Origin: Simmondsia chinensis
Lineage: Eukaryota; Streptophyta; Magnoliopsida; Caryophyllales; Simmondsiaceae
Direction of reading: 5' to 3'
NCBI GenBank assembly: GCA_018398585.1
Contig: JAGTTD010000026.1
Location: 4,035,001 to 4,099,000, forward strand
DNA: 64,000 nt
This document shows, piece after piece, positions 1 to 12,075 of this stretch (positions are counted from its first letter, which is position 1; each line of letters starts with the position of its first letter). Position numbers and translations under genes: made by a program. The notes below the pieces were generated by a model. That model worked only from the letters and a program-made list of their open reading frames with translations, made no database searches and was not told the DNA's origin.

Positions 1-483
1 ATTCTCGTCGCCTTTCTAGTGAGTTAATTTAATCTATTTGTTGTATTTAGGTATCTTTTTTTGTTGATATATTCTTCAATTTATCCATTTTTTTGTTAAT
101 TTCGTTGGATTTTGATGTGAATTAGGGTTTAGAAGTGAATGAAGCTGTTGAAATTAGGGTTTTAAGTGTGCACGTTTTTGGTGTATTTTAGGGGTTTTGT
201 TAACTGTTGAAATTTCTTGTTACTTTTGTATGAATGTTCATTTGCTAGTTGTTGGCGGTAATGTTCACTTATTGTGACAACTAAAAGTTCCGAATTTTTC
301 ATTTGGATTTTAGTTGAGTTCTCTAGTGGGATGCCAATATGTGTGTAGAGAGTGAAAGGAGAAAGTAATTGGAAATTTGTTATGTTGGTGAAGGTATTTC
401 CTTTATAATTAATTTTTAATTATTTTTGGTCAGAAACTAGAGATTGCGAAAAATAAATATGTAAATTAGAAGTGAAATTTTAA

Positions 484-1038
484 TTGAAAAGTGGAATTAT
501 TTATGATGAAGACCAAGTCACATACTATGGAACTTTGGTAGAAATGTTGGAATTAAATTACGATCAGGGGAGGAAATTTGTTCTACTTAAGTGTGACTGG
601 GCTGACTTGGGAAAAGGGGTTAAGCAGGATTTACTGGGCTTTACTTTAGTAAATTTTCGACACTTGCTGAAAAGTAATGAGCCATTTGTGTTAGCATCTC
701 AAGCATTCCAAGTGTTTTATACACCTGACCTAGTTGAGGCAAATTGGAATGTTGTTACAAAGACAAAACCTAGAGATGTTTTTGACATGGGAGATGAGGA
801 TCCCAATGAAGATACCAAGACTTACTTTGATTGTGAGCCCATAATTGATCATAGTTTGCTAAATATAAATGAAGTTGAAGTTTGTCCTGAAGTCATTGAA
901 GAAGAAGATGATGGAAACGATTTAGAATTAGATAACAGTGACAACGACAAGACTCTGATTATGATTCAGAAGATGAAAGTGAAGCGGACCCCACTTTACA
1001 TGATTATGATGATTATACTGATGATGAGAGTTGATTGA
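484..1038 (+). pseudogene. DUF4216 domain exon of CACTA element
   Basis: The reading frame encodes a DUF4216-type domain, of unknown function, usually found at the C-terminal side of CACTA transposase polyproteins. Recognisable landmarks are YYGTLVEMLELNY, LLKCDWAD, GFTLVNFRHL, ASQAFQVFYTPD, and the TKPRDVFDMGDED box, followed by an acidic tail rich in Asp and Glu. It probably begins at a splice acceptor slightly upstream of the ATG (AAATTAG near 470) rather than at its own start codon. The frame is open to the stop at 1038. It is transposon-derived, not a host gene. Confidence 0.8.
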
Positions 1039-1225
1039 TTTTTGAGTAATTTGCGTTTTTGTTAGTTCATACGGATGAAAGTGAGTATTGCTAGTATTTA
1101 ATGTAATTGGCTTTGTAAATGACTTTTTAAGTATTGGATTGATCTTTGTTCATTATTTTCTAAAATTATAATGAAAATTATGTTGTTATTGCTTTATGTT
1201 TACATGAAATGTAATGTAGAACACA

Positions 1226-2974
1226 ATGATCAGAAACATTAGAAAGAGTCTAGCGAGTGCTAAGGGTGGAGATCTAGAAGTTGTGCTCCAGCCTAATGAT
1301 CCTTCAGATGATGGAAGTGCTGACAATGTAAGTTCGAGTTTTGAAAGTTTTGGAGATGAGACTTCTGATGACGAATCAATTTACGAAGAATAGAATGTAG
1401 AAACTACCTCTAAAACTTCTCAAGCATCCAGTGGCAAGGGTAACACAAGCCTTACTTTGTTATTTTTCCCAAGGTTATCTATATGGAGAAGATTCTGATT
1501 CTGATTTTACTATTTGTTTATTATTTCTTATGATTGATAGATGGTTCTAAGAAGCCACGCCGAGGACCAAATAAGTGTCCAACTTTCGAGGTGATGAAAA
1601 AATTGTTGTTGAATTGAATAATGATGGACAACCGATTGGTAAATCAGGAAGACGTTTTTCTTCATACCTTGGGATATTGGCTAGAGATCCAAATTTAGTG
1701 CCTTTTGATATGAAGAATTGGAAGATATTTTTAAAGGGAACAAAAAAGAAAGAGTTATGGGATATTATTGAGGTAAAATATGTTATTTTAGATTTTATCA
1801 ATGATATAAGATTAGATTATCCAGTTATAGTCTTGTGGTTATATTATTCTCTAATGTTTGGTTGTGATTGAAATATTGTAGTCAAGGTTTACTTTTAGTG
1901 CTCCAAGTCCAAAAGAATGGGCATTTGAGAAGATGAATCATTGTATGAGATCGTGGAGAGCTAAGTTGAAAAAGAAACATTATAGAGTTGTAAAGAGTCT
2001 TGAATTGAAGTTAAAACCACCAAATGACAGAGTGAATCCACAACAATGGAGGAATATGGTATATCGTTGGGAATCTACTGAGGCGAAGGTATCTTCAAAC
2101 GTATTGTTATATACATTTATTTGTCATATGAATTTATTTTCCTATTTATCCTTTTCATTTCTTTGTTTATGAATTATGTTATAGAAAATAGCAGCTCAAA
2201 ACACTGAAAATCGTGACTCGAGCAAAATGGTACACCACTTCGGGACTAAATCCTATGCTCAAAAGCGAGAAGAATTAGTAAGTGACATGTTTTATGCATG
2301 TACTTTAGTGCTTTTATGTCGTCTTTGATATTTCTTTTAATGTATTTGTGTTTTATTTATTGGATCTAGAAAGAGAGCAATGGAGGAAAAGAACCAGATC
2401 GAGTGAAACTTTTTCAAGTGGCATATGGACAAGCCAAAAAAGCATTTGTGGATCAGGATTCGCAGACAAAGCTTGTATGTAGCTTATAATTTTTGCAATT
2501 AATCAATCTATAATATTGAACCTGTTTATTATACAATGTGAATTAACTCAAATGTGGATTCAAATACAGGATGCCATACAATGAAAGTTAGCTGTAGCGT
2601 CGTCAGATTCTGATGTCAATGAGGAGCGAGATAAAATTTATAAAGAAGTTGTGGGAGAAGACAAATACGCATATAAGAAGACATGTGGAATTGGAGTGAA
2701 GAGAAGTTGCATTGGTGGGTCAAAACAGAAAAATCACGAGACATTAATGATAGTTGCTGAAGAAGTGCAAAAGAGAAGAGCGTTAGAAGAAGAAATAGCT
2801 ACTGAAAAAGAGAAAAGACAGAAACTTGAGGAAGAATTTTCTATTAAGACAAAAGCTATGGAAGAAAAACAACAGAAATCGGAGGAAGATTTTGTTAATA
2901 AGACGAAAGTCATGCAAGAAGAAATACGCATGCTAAAGGAATTATTTTGCAAGTCGAAATCATCAAAGAAAAAG
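1226..2974 (+). pseudogene. Transposase_24-like (Ptta/En/Spm) accessory protein, broken multi-exon gene
   Basis: Several exons read on from an ATG at 1226: an acidic first exon, then VVELNNDGQPIGKSGRR and SSYLGILARDPNLVPFD (from about 1590), WRAKLKKKHY (about 1960), NTENRDSSKMVHHFGTKSYA (about 2200), and a C-terminal coiled coil (about 2640-2974) rich in Lys and Glu. Order and spacing fit the Transposase_24 family carried by CACTA elements. Introns show GT-AG edges near 1773/1882, 2089/2185, 2280/2370, 2474/2571. It is broken: the frame shifts near 1590, the first exon stops at about 1391, and an in-frame TGA follows the splice site near 2581. No function is expected from this copy. Confidence 0.72.
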
Positions 2975-3589
2975 GTATTTTTCTTCCTAATGACATTTTT
3001 ATTGTACTAATATGATTGTCATATAATTTTCTAATAATGGTCTTATTAAATGTTGGATTATCATGGACTTGTTTATTTTTCTGTATCTTTCTTAAGTGAT
3101 ACACAAAATTGTTATTGGTTTTTTAATTTTTTGTTGTACTATGACAAATATTTGGTTGTACTATACTATTGTGCTGATCAATTTATTTTTTATTTTTGCA
3201 GAGGTCAAGTTCAAACTAAGGATGCGATCAATGTCATAAGGATGTTTTTGTGGTCTTATTGTATCGTGTTTATGGATTGGTTTTTTTGTGACGTGTTCAA
3301 AGTTGGTTTGTTCGTGATGCTGAAACACATGTTTGGAAATATATCTTTTTTGGAGACTTGGTCATTTGTAATATTTTGTACTAGGAATTTAGAAAATTTG
3401 ATGTAGAAGTTTTAAATACCTTGAACGTAGTTTGCTTGACCTACTATGTATTAAAGTGAATACTTGGATTATAATAGAAATTGGTAGTATTAAATTATAG
3501 TTTTATGTGAAGTAATTTCTATTGGTTATTTATATTATGCTTGTATCTAAATTTGGATGCTACTAAACGATACAAATATCACAAAAAAT

Positions 3590-4035
3590 TAAATAGAATT
3601 GAAAAGTTTTCGATTCTATTATAGTGGTCTTTTGCATCAATTATTAATTGATACTAATCATATTAATAGTATTGGAAAATAATTTGATACTATTATGGCT
3701 AAGCCATTAGTATCAAAAAGGAGATTTTTGATACTATTGTATTAACCTTTAGCAACGGAAAGACGCCGATACTAATGGCGTCAATAGTATCGGAAATAAC
3801 CACGAATTGATACTATAGAAAATTCATTTGCATCAATAACCTTCTATACTACATCCGATACTATTGGGACATCCGATACTATTGCTCTAGATTCATTAGT
3901 ATCGGATAAGTTTTATCTGATACTAGGGCAATAGCCACGCCAGTATTGCAATTGAAAAAATTTTCCGATACTAAAGGTCTATAGTATCGGAAAATAAGCT
4001 TTTAGTATCGAAAATGTTCTGATACTAAATCGTCT
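3590..4035. repeat. CACTA subterminal repeat array, CGATACTA motif
   Basis: Direct and inverted copies of CGATACTA / TAGTATCGG occur every 20-40 bases for about 440 bp and stop at the element terminus. In En/Spm such repeats bind the element's TNPA-type protein; that role is inferred here. The motif differs completely from that of the other CACTA element in this window (TACCAACAG). Confidence 0.8.
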
Positions 4036-4049
4036 TTTTTTTTGTAGTG

Positions 4050-5433
4050 GCCATAGTGGATGTTGGTAGACATCATGGCCTCTTATTTAACTTGAAACGC
4101 TTAAATTGACTGGAACTTGAGCCAACTTGATTAGATGAATGGATCAATCCTAAGCTTCGTGACTGGCTAGTTTAAACGAGTGAGTCTTGAGCTAAATTAA
4201 GAGCTTAGATATATCTAAATAAGTAGAGTTTGAGATTCGGTTATTAAGTTCGAGTAGATAAGGCTAAATAGATGATATTTCACTCAAAACCTGCTCACTT
4301 GGTATCACTTAGTTGTACCTGATAAGTACGAGACCATTTTGAGGAATGGACCTAATAAAAATGTAAGAAGCAATTTCCAAAAAAAAAAAGAAAAAATGCA
4401 TGTCTCGGTCTTTTATGTTATAACATGGGTATTCTGGAGCATAATAAGATACGAGAATTGAACCACATTTAATATGTACGTGTATTATTGAGCTTTTTAC
4501 AAGAAATTCTAGTTTAAAGTATGTTGACTTATAAAAAGATGTACATTGATACTTTCATATGTCCGAAATAATTCATATTTTAAAATATGAAAAGTGTGGA
4601 GGCATATTGTTTGATGATGTTTTGTAATTGCAACATCAGAAGCATAACCTATAGTAAATGAAATAATATAAGTTAATAATTTTGGAGTTAAAATAGAGAA
4701 TTTTAGCAAAATATAGAATATAAATGACTAATTCATGTATTATTATGATTTTTTTAATTAATCAGTTGTTTTTAAAACAGGAAAAAATTGGATACATATT
4801 ATAAGACGTGTATTATTTGAATAAAATTAAGAAAACATCTATTGTTGAATAATTGGTTACTAAATAGGCTAATTATGGTGGGCTCACTCCACTAATAAGT
4901 ATCAACTAATTTGGCAATGGCATGAAATATAAATATGGAGAAAACAAGGGCCGGTTCGGTCCTGATTTTACATTTGGGTGCAAAATGAACAATCTTCGGA
5001 TTTTGCCTCATCGGCTTACTTAATTGTTGCCTATGCCCCTGTCCTTCGCTATCCATGGTTGTTCCACGTTTGTTGCCTTGGGAAGATAATCGGCACCTAT
5101 CCAACATTCAATCCCTCTTTTAGGATGCGTGTTGTGATGTGCTGCCCCATTTTGTGTTTCTTTAAGGCATTTTTCGGCCATTGATCAAAAGCCCTAGATG
5201 GTTGAAGCAAAACCCATTCCAACGGTTCAAGTGCTTCGGTTAGGTTAAGAACTTGAAGATCCATAGCGGCACGTAAAGATTTATGACTCAAAAGCCTTAG
5301 GTTCTTTAGTATTTACATCTTGTTTCTTGTAAATGCTTGTACTTTATAAGCTAGTTTTATAAACTTGAGCGTCTCCTTTGGTTTTAGGGGGTTTATAGAC
5401 GTAGGACCAGTTTTAGGGTATGCATTTAAGGAT
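4050..5433. other. AT-rich non-coding sequence, no gene seen
   Basis: Only short frames without family resemblance are present. About 4880-5420 is less AT-rich than its surroundings and could be a decayed repeat, but I see no terminal repeats or domain. Confidence 0.5.
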
Positions 5434-6123
5434 GGCAATTCAACCCGAATCCATTGGACATCCATCCAACTTGATCTACTTATGATGAATTTTGATGTAA
5501 TAAATGAGTTCTAAATGGATTTGGATTTGGATTTGGATGTTAATAAATGGGTTTTGGGTCGGGTTGGATTTGGATGACGTCCAACCCAACATGAACAGAC
5601 CCAAATCGACCTGAAATTGTGTTTAGTGTAGGATAAACTTTAAAATTTATAAATTTTGAGTTTTTAACATTCCAACTAGATTCCAATATTTTCTTTATTA
5701 TGTCAACACTTTGGAACTTATTCGAGAATTATAATATCTTTTGTACAAATCATGATGTAACACCTCCACGTATAAAAATTAATAGTTAAGATGTTTTAGA
5801 ATGATTTCCTAATATTGCATTATTATCATTAAATTAGAAAAAGAAAAAAAAAATATAGTGATTTGTCTAAATATTGCTTTTTAGGTACTATTATTCCATT
5901 ATTATTGTTATATAAATTGAAATTAGGTTGTAGTATTATAATTTATTCTAAAATTTAAATGGGTTATGGATTTGCGTCGGATATCCGTTGCACCCGATGG
6001 ATTTGGATTTGAGTTGAATTTTTATCAAATAATTCTAGATTTGGGTTGGGTTGGGTTGGATTTTTTCTGAGTTGGATTTGGATGAATGCAAACCCGACCG
6101 TTACTCGACCAATTACCATCCCT
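5434..6123. mobile_element. Non-autonomous DNA element (MITE), GGATGGYAATT ends
   Basis: Near-perfect terminal inverted repeats GGATGGCAATT (5434) and AATTACCATCC (to 6122) bound about 690 bp. Inside each end are GGATTTGGATTTGGA-type repeats in opposite orientation. No coding capacity is seen. The ends resemble hAT-like plant MITEs. I could not see an 8-bp target duplication, so edges are approximate. Confidence 0.6.
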
Positions 6124-6349
6124 AGACTAAACCAGATTAGATTTGGCGTTCTTGGTTTGTTCTTGTTTTCCTTCATTGTATTTTGCATTAATTATGTAAT
6201 CTTGTCGATCTTGTGATTCTACTGTATTATTGAAAATTTTCTAAAAATTCCTTTTTAAACAATAAAGTTCGGGCAAATGATTAATGTGCGCGCGTGCACA
6301 CACACACATATGGGCAAAAAGATCATGAAAGTTTCCCGTTATTCTTTCT

Positions 6350-6900
6350 TTTTGTTTTCGATAATTTGCAACAAAATCGCGACCACAAGCAGGCCACTCG
6401 TTAGGCGAGGCCTGAGTCCGACCGCAACAGCACGGGGACCAGAAACAAAAAACACAAAACAAGAAAACCGAAACAAAAGCTCTCCTCAAAACACGATACA
6501 GCAGCCACAGAGAACAGGGCCAGACATGACACGGGGACAACGCTCACAGAACAAACACACACAGGGGCCCTAGCTGAAGAAGAACCAGAAGGCGAATAGG
6601 AGCAAAGACAACGGAACTGAAGCCTCCACCCAACACCCAATCCCTTTATTGCGCAAGAATGTCTGCCACTATCGGCGGGTCGAAGCCATCAAAGTTGAAG
6701 CCCACCCGTTCTCCTATCTCTATTACCCGCTTTGCATTTAGTATCCTCCTATCATACTCCTCTTCCGTAATCTTCTGAACTCGATTTCCCGTCTTCCATT
6801 TTTTCCTCTTCTCGGTTATCTTAGACGATTTCCCGGCACCATTTCTGGGGGACATTTTCTGTAGGAAGACCTGCAACTCCCGTTTCTCTCTTTCCTTCAT
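6350..6900 (-). mobile_element. LINE-like retroelement 3' end with terminal ORF piece
   Basis: Read on the minus strand, a frame from 6900 to 6646 ends in an 84-residue basic peptide (RVIEIGERVGFNFDGFDPP near its C-terminus), followed by about 280 bp of untranslated sequence to an A-rich end near 6350. The same 3' sequence recurs at 8741-9082, including the landmark GGCGAGGCC.GAGTCCGACCG. The A-rich end and two 3'-anchored copies fit a non-LTR element. I do not recognise the peptide firmly; an L1-type ORF1 C-terminus is a guess. Confidence 0.5.
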
Positions 6901-7896
6901 CTTGCGTTTAATCGCTTTTCCCTCCCGTTATTCTTTCTATTTTGTATCTTTTATTTTATCTGTTTTCTCATTCTACCAATCTGTATTTTTCATTAGCTGT
7001 GTTGAATTTTGTGCGCTGCCCAGTACTAAGGTGTGTCTAGGGGTTTGTACAATTATTTATTGAATAAAATCCTTTTCAACTAGATTCAAGTTGAATTGAG
7101 TTCAGTCGAGCTTCGGCTCAGAGACTCCTAGTCCTTGTAACTTTAAGCCATGCGAAAAATATCATCAAGTCTCAAAGGCTATGATCTTGGGCTACTAACA
7201 TTATGTATGCAGTATATATAGACGGAATCATCTTGAGATATTAGAAGTCTAAAGTAAATTTGATCATTGCGTTCTTTTAGGTAACTGAAGTGTCTTAAAT
7301 ACATCTTGAAAAAGAACTTTAATTTATAATATATTGACTAATATGTAAGTTCAATTACGATATATATAAGTTTAATATATATCATAAATGGATCGTTTTT
7401 CTTCAATTATAAATTGTAATATACAGTAAAAGTAAATTGACAAAATTTTAATTTTTAAAAATAATTGTTAGTTAATAAATTGAGTACCCTAAACGAAGAC
7501 TTGGATTGCATCGATGGATTACGGGCTTAGCTAACTTTTTTCCCAGTCTTTGGTTCGTTCTACCGTATTCCTGGATCAGAGCGAGTCTTCTTGTTTGTTT
7601 TTGTCTTTTTTTCTCTTGCTTTTTTTTTCCCTTTTAATCCTATTTTTTGTCGTTTTCTCAATTTCTATATGGGTTAACTCAGAGCTCATTGGTATGAATT
7701 ATTTATTTTATGTTGCAACTTTGTCGTTAATTATTGAAAAAAAAAAAAACTTAGAAAAATGGGTCTTGATTGACCTTGTATGTTTGACTGGTTGTTATGT
7801 TTGGGAACGTTGAAATGTATACCAAATCAGATCAATAATTACAGTTTTTAAATAGAAAAAATGGATATCAATAGATACAAGCCCCCATCACAAGCA
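6901..7896. other. Non-coding AT-rich sequence
   Basis: No domain, RNA gene or terminal repeat is evident. A T-rich frame at 7550-7813 is hydrophobic but low-complexity and has no family resemblance. Confidence 0.5.
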
Positions 7897-8398
7897 ACAC
7901 CATGCAATAAAAAAAGCCTTGACTTTTTTAAATTAATAAAAATATCCTTAAATTTATGTTATATTAACGAAAAGACTCCTAAGTTTTTTATCGTACTAAT
8001 AAAAAGATCCATCTCTGGAGTAATAACATCAGTTTCTGTCAACCAATTTGACGTGGCAACCGCATTTTTATTAATGCCAATGTAAAATAACAAAATATTC
8101 TTAATTAACCATATTTCTAAACAAATTAAAAAAAAAAAGATAGTTTCTATATAATACAATATCTCAAATTTTGTGCTTATAAAGTATAAATAAGGGTATT
8201 AAAGGGTATTTTTGTACTTTAATGTAGCATTAATAGAAAAGCAGGTTTCATGTCAGCTCCATCGGAGGAAAATGACATCATCACACCAGTAAGAGGCCTT
8301 TTTATTATTACTACAAAAATTTAGGGGTCTTTTTATTAATTTAAAATCCTTTTTATTATTTTCAAAAACATCGGGTGCTAAAATGTAAAGAACCCTTT
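7897..8398. mobile_element. Foldback MITE, copy A (left tip missing)
   Basis: The two halves are inverted relatives: motifs such as AATAAAAAGATCCATCTC and TGACGTGGCAAC in the left half mirror GACATCATCACACC and GGTCTTTTTATTAAT in the right. The right tip, TTTTCAAAAACATCGGGTGC up to ACCCTTTAA, matches the tips of copy B (8404-9285) and copy C (63.3 kb). The outer 30 or so bases are absent on the left. Confidence 0.65.
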
Positions 8399-8403
8399 AA
8401 TAT

Positions 8404-9285
8404 AGGGTTATTTATATTTTAGTACCGTGATATTTTTGAAAATAATAAAAAGGACCATGACCTTTTTGAATTATTGAAAAGGCCCCTAAGTTTTTGTCAT
8501 ATTAATAAAAAGGTCCATCTCAAGCATAAGGACTTCATTTTCCATCAACACAGCTGACGTGGCAACTGCTTTTTATTAATGGTAGAATAAAATAACCTAA
8601 AGTACGCTTCAGCATCCTTATTCTTACTTTATAAGAACGAAATTCAAGATGTTGTATTATGTAAAAGCTATTCGTTTTCACTTAATTTTTTTTTCAAAAT
8701 ATGGTTATTAAAAGGTATTTTTGTCATTTTATTGTATCATTAATTTTTTTTTTTGATAAATTGCGATAAAATCTCTAAATAAGCTGGCCACTCTCTAGGC
8801 GAGGCCAGAGTCCGACCGCAACAACACGGGGACCAAAAACAACCAATACAAAACAAGAAAACCGGAACAAAAACGCTCGCTACAAAACACAACACAACAG
8901 GCTGTGAGCAAAGGACCTAAAAAGACACGGAGACAAGAAACAACAGCACGCGTAACCAACACAAACGGGGATCAAAGTAAGAGAAGAAACATAAGGCCAG
9001 CACAAGTACCAAGAGTGGGACTGAAGCTACAACCCAACACCCCAACCATATCATTGAGCAATAAGGTCTGCCACCATTAATAAAAACGTAGTTGTCACTC
9101 TGCTCTATCAACTAAAAATGCCATCATCACATCGAAGAGGGAACTTTTTATTAATGCGACAAAAACTTAAGGACGTTTTTATTAATATGGCAAAAACTTA
9201 AAGGCCTTTTTAATATGTCGAAAAGTTTAGGATCCTTTTTATAATTTCTAAAAATATTGGGGTATTAAAATATAAATAACCCTTT
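8404..9285. mobile_element. Foldback MITE, copy B, interrupted by a LINE end
   Basis: Terminal inverted repeats begin AGGGTTATTTATATTTTAGT on the left and are mirrored by AAAATATAAATAACCCT on the right, continuing inward through AATAAAAAGG-type blocks. The MITE is split by a LINE 3' fragment at 8741-9082. Around the insertion are short direct repeats TCATTAAT and CCATTAAT, consistent with retroposition into the MITE. Copy C at 63.3 kb shows the undisrupted sequence. Confidence 0.7.
8741..9082 (-). mobile_element. LINE-like 3' fragment, minus strand
   Basis: This is homologous along its length to 6370-6650 and ends at a run of 11 T on the + strand (poly-A on the minus strand), next to TTTGATAAATTGC. 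The TTTATCAAAAA form of 3' end is common in plant L1 LINEs. It lies inside MITE copy B. Confidence 0.6.
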
Positions 9286-9383
9286 AATACATAATAAATT
9301 AAAAAAAAATCTCCCAATTGTTGCCGAAAAGGAGAAAACTTCTGCACAAATAAAATCACAGTAGCCCATGTCAACACTCGCGG

Positions 9384-9901
9384 TTAGGGATGGCAATGGG
9401 ATGGGGCGAGTACGGGGGATGCCTCCTCTATACCCGTACCCGCCCCATTACCCGCCGTGGGTATGAAGTGAATATCGGGGCGGGTATAAACTCTTATCCA
9501 TATCCATATCCATATCAGCCCAGTACCCTACCTAATGTGCGTAGAAAATAATTATCTATAGCCGCTCATATTAATTATTTAATACTATTTTTAAAAACCA
9601 ATTATATATTTTTTTATTACATTTATAAACAATTTTGGTTATTGAATTTAAACATGTATTTTTTAACTTGAAGGTTAACTATGTACAAAATAAAGCCGGT
9701 ATAGTAGATATGAGGTGGGGCGGAGCGGGTATGAAGCGAGGTGGGGCAAGTACAAAACTATACCCATACTCGCCCATACCCATGACTGGTATGGGGGGTA
9801 CACCTTACCCGTACCCACAATCCGCCCCACTTACTCGTACCCATCCCAAACGGGGTGGGTACCCATGGATAACGGGTTTTACCTGCCCCATTATCATCCC
9901 T
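9384..9901. mobile_element. GC-rich hAT-like MITE
   Basis: Terminal inverted repeats AGGGATGGCAAT and ATTATCATCCCT bound 518 bp. The flanks are ACTCGCGG (9376-9383) and ACTCGCAG (9902-9909), a 7/8 match that suggests an 8-bp target duplication. Subterminal regions are rich in GGGGCGGGTA-type repeats in opposite orientations, with an AT-rich centre. The 158- and 86-residue frames here read through these repeats and are not genes. Confidence 0.65.
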
Positions 9902-10721
9902 ACTCGCAGCACTCGTGCTCATTTTATCAAAGGAATATTGAAATTAAAAACTTATTTGAATTTATTTTTTTATAATGAAATAATTTTTATCATTCTTTGG
10001 CTACTCAAAAGAATTAAAAGTTGGAATTATAATAAAATAACTCATTGTTTCAAGTGTCAGTCAATCAAGTACACCATTTCGGATTTCAGGGCAATTAGGG
10101 TGGGCCTCTAGTTGGATTAGATCATTTCGAATTCGAATCATTTTGAATTTCTAGTCAACTCAGGTTGGGTCGGATCATGTCATGCTCAATTCATATCGGA
10201 TGTTAGTTTAATTAGATGGATTCATTCTAAGATTCAGGTTGGCAAGGCTCGGATTTGGGTCATTTCTAGGTTTTGGGTCAATTAGGTTGGACAATCTTAG
10301 GTTTTGGATCAACTTGGAAGACAATTTAGATCCAAGTTGGTTAAATCATTTTGGATTTGAATCATTTCGAAATTTAGGTATATTAACTTGGGTATTTCCA
10401 TTTTTAAGTTAGATTGTGTCAGTTTAGATCGTCCTAGATCCATTTTGGATTGACAAGTGTTATATGTGTATATATAAATTATGTTTAATTTAAGTATTGT
10501 GTATAATAATATCATTAAATTAAAAAATCACAACTTAATCTCATATTTTTATAAATCATATTAAGTATCCCAAATTTATTAAATATATATATAAAAAAAA
10601 AAGGATGCAGAAATCAGACGCCGATTGTCATTTCTCCAATTTAAAGCAATTGCTTGTGAGTGTCACCGTGCGCGATTGTAAAGCGTTCCTCCGCATTCAA
10701 ACCGGTCACTTTAAAACAATC
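9902..10721. repeat. Degenerate short-period repeat region, otherwise non-coding
   Basis: From about 10090 to 10460 the phrases TTGGATT, ATCATTTCGGATTT and GGGTCAATTAGGTTGG recur irregularly, giving a decayed minisatellite look. The rest is AT-rich. No gene is seen. Confidence 0.45.
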
Positions 10722-11461
10722 AACCCCTCTATCACGAGTTAACTTTTTATGATCATTTTACTTTTAAAATAGAGCGGTTAAATATTTGATTTTATTTTTA
10801 GAAAAAATTTTTTATATTTACACAAAAGATATAAGTTTTATGTTTTTAAGCAAAAGAGAAAGAGATTTTTTTGATATTTATATAAAAATAATTGCTTTAG
10901 TTAATTGTATTAATGATGTTATAAATTTAGAAGATGATTAAATATTTTTAAAATTCTTATAAAAATATTACAAGATAAAATATAATAATTTTTTGTTCAA
11001 ATCTACTTCAAAATCAGATTAATTAATTTGATATTAAAAAATATATGAAATTAAAAATTTGAAAATAAATTATGGATAAATAATTTTTTCATGTAAAAAT
11101 TTCAAAACTAAAGTTAAAAACTACTTTTTCAAAAGTTTTCCAAAAAAATTATTTTTTCACTATTTATTTTTAAATTTTATAATTAAGTATTTTTTATTTT
11201 AAATTTATTAAACTAATCTTAAAATAATTTTTAACAAAAAGTGTTATATTTTATTTATAATATCTTCAAAAATATATTTTCATCTTCTAAACTTATAATG
11301 TCATTACTATAATTAATTAATTAGTATAAATATTCGAAAACCCCTATTTTTATCCTAAAAACATAAAATTATTTTCTAAATGTAAAATAAAATATTTAGC
11401 ACCTCACTTTAGAAGGGCAAAATGGTCATAAAAAATTGACTAGGGACAAAGTGAGGGGTTT
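10722..11461. mobile_element. MITE with long terminal inverted repeats
   Basis: The left end (10722-10800) and right end (11385-11461) are inverted relatives over about 75 bp: ACCCCTC, then TTTTTTATGAYCATTTTRC, then a block ending TAAATATTTKATTTTA. The 740-bp element is AT-rich and non-coding. It abuts the truncated outer edge of the neighbouring LTR retrotransposon. Confidence 0.6.
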
Positions 11462-11471
11462 AAGTATTTGG

Positions 11472-12075
11472 TTGGCCTTCACTCTTTCTATTTATAGCTA
11501 CAGGGCGAGCTTGCTTGCTAGTTAACAAGGACACGTGGCGCTGTTTAATGGCTAGGCGGGTGGTCAGGGAGTTTTCTTAAGAAAGGAGGTAAGGCATATC
11601 CAGCTCCCTAGGCACTCTATGTTAGCTGAATCAACAGAGGATGTTCTAGGAGCAGGCGTAGTAGTATGGCACTAGCGGGCAACTCGGTAACCGAGTAGCC
11701 TAAAACCGAGTGACCTCAACAGCATTCTAGGTTGGTCCTCATGGATTGTCCAGTAGTTTACACGTTTGCCAGGTTGGAAATGCCGCCAAGGACCAACTTG
11801 TCACCCGGGTAGCTTATGGCCGAATAATCATATGCTAACCGAGTTGGTCCTCTTCGGAAATTGAGTAACCCTCATACTTGCTGGGTTGATTCCATAGCTT
11901 GCCGAATCAATTCCCAGGCTAAGCCAAGTGGGGTATGTATTAACTGTACGTGGTGAACAGTACCCGAAGCCACCCTTCCCTTACTAGGACTTACTCATAC
12001 TCGGCATGGGGTGCCTGGAATTCGCCTAGGGTCACTCTCAACCCAGATGCCAAGTTGGAGATTATATCCTATACA
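11472..12075 (-). repeat. 3' LTR of Tat-like element, outer edge truncated
   Basis: It aligns with the LTR at 17309-18027 through shared phrases such as AACTCGGTRACCGAGTAGCC, TCACCCGGGTAGCTTAT and CGCCTAGGGTC. The inner edge is ATATCCTATACA (ends 12075; TGTATAGG on the coding strand). A G-rich polypurine stretch (AGTGGGGGGC on the minus strand) lies immediately inside it. About 100 bp at the outer edge is missing next to the MITE at 10722-11461. Confidence 0.78.

Larger units (their letters stand above)
1..4049 (+). mobile_element. CACTA (En/Spm) DNA transposon, 3' part, 5' end outside window
   Basis: The right end reads TTTTTTTTTGTAGTG, ending at 4049, the reverse complement of the CACTACAAAAA terminus of plant CACTA elements. 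Just inside it are many inverted copies of a CGATACTA motif, the usual subterminal repeats. Upstream lie two accessory reading frames found in CACTA elements, DUF4216 and Transposase_24. The TNPD-type transposase would lie left of base 1 if present. A 3-bp target duplication cannot be tested because the left end is missing. Confidence 0.88.

Noticed and set aside
6241..6640. Frames on both strands of 79-99 residues
   Set aside because: They lie in the untranslated 3' part of a LINE-like element that recurs at 8.8-9.1 kb without conserving the frames.
9635..10111. 158-residue frame with Pro/Tyr-rich segment
   Set aside because: It crosses the GGGTA-type subterminal repeats and the end of a MITE, with no family resemblance.
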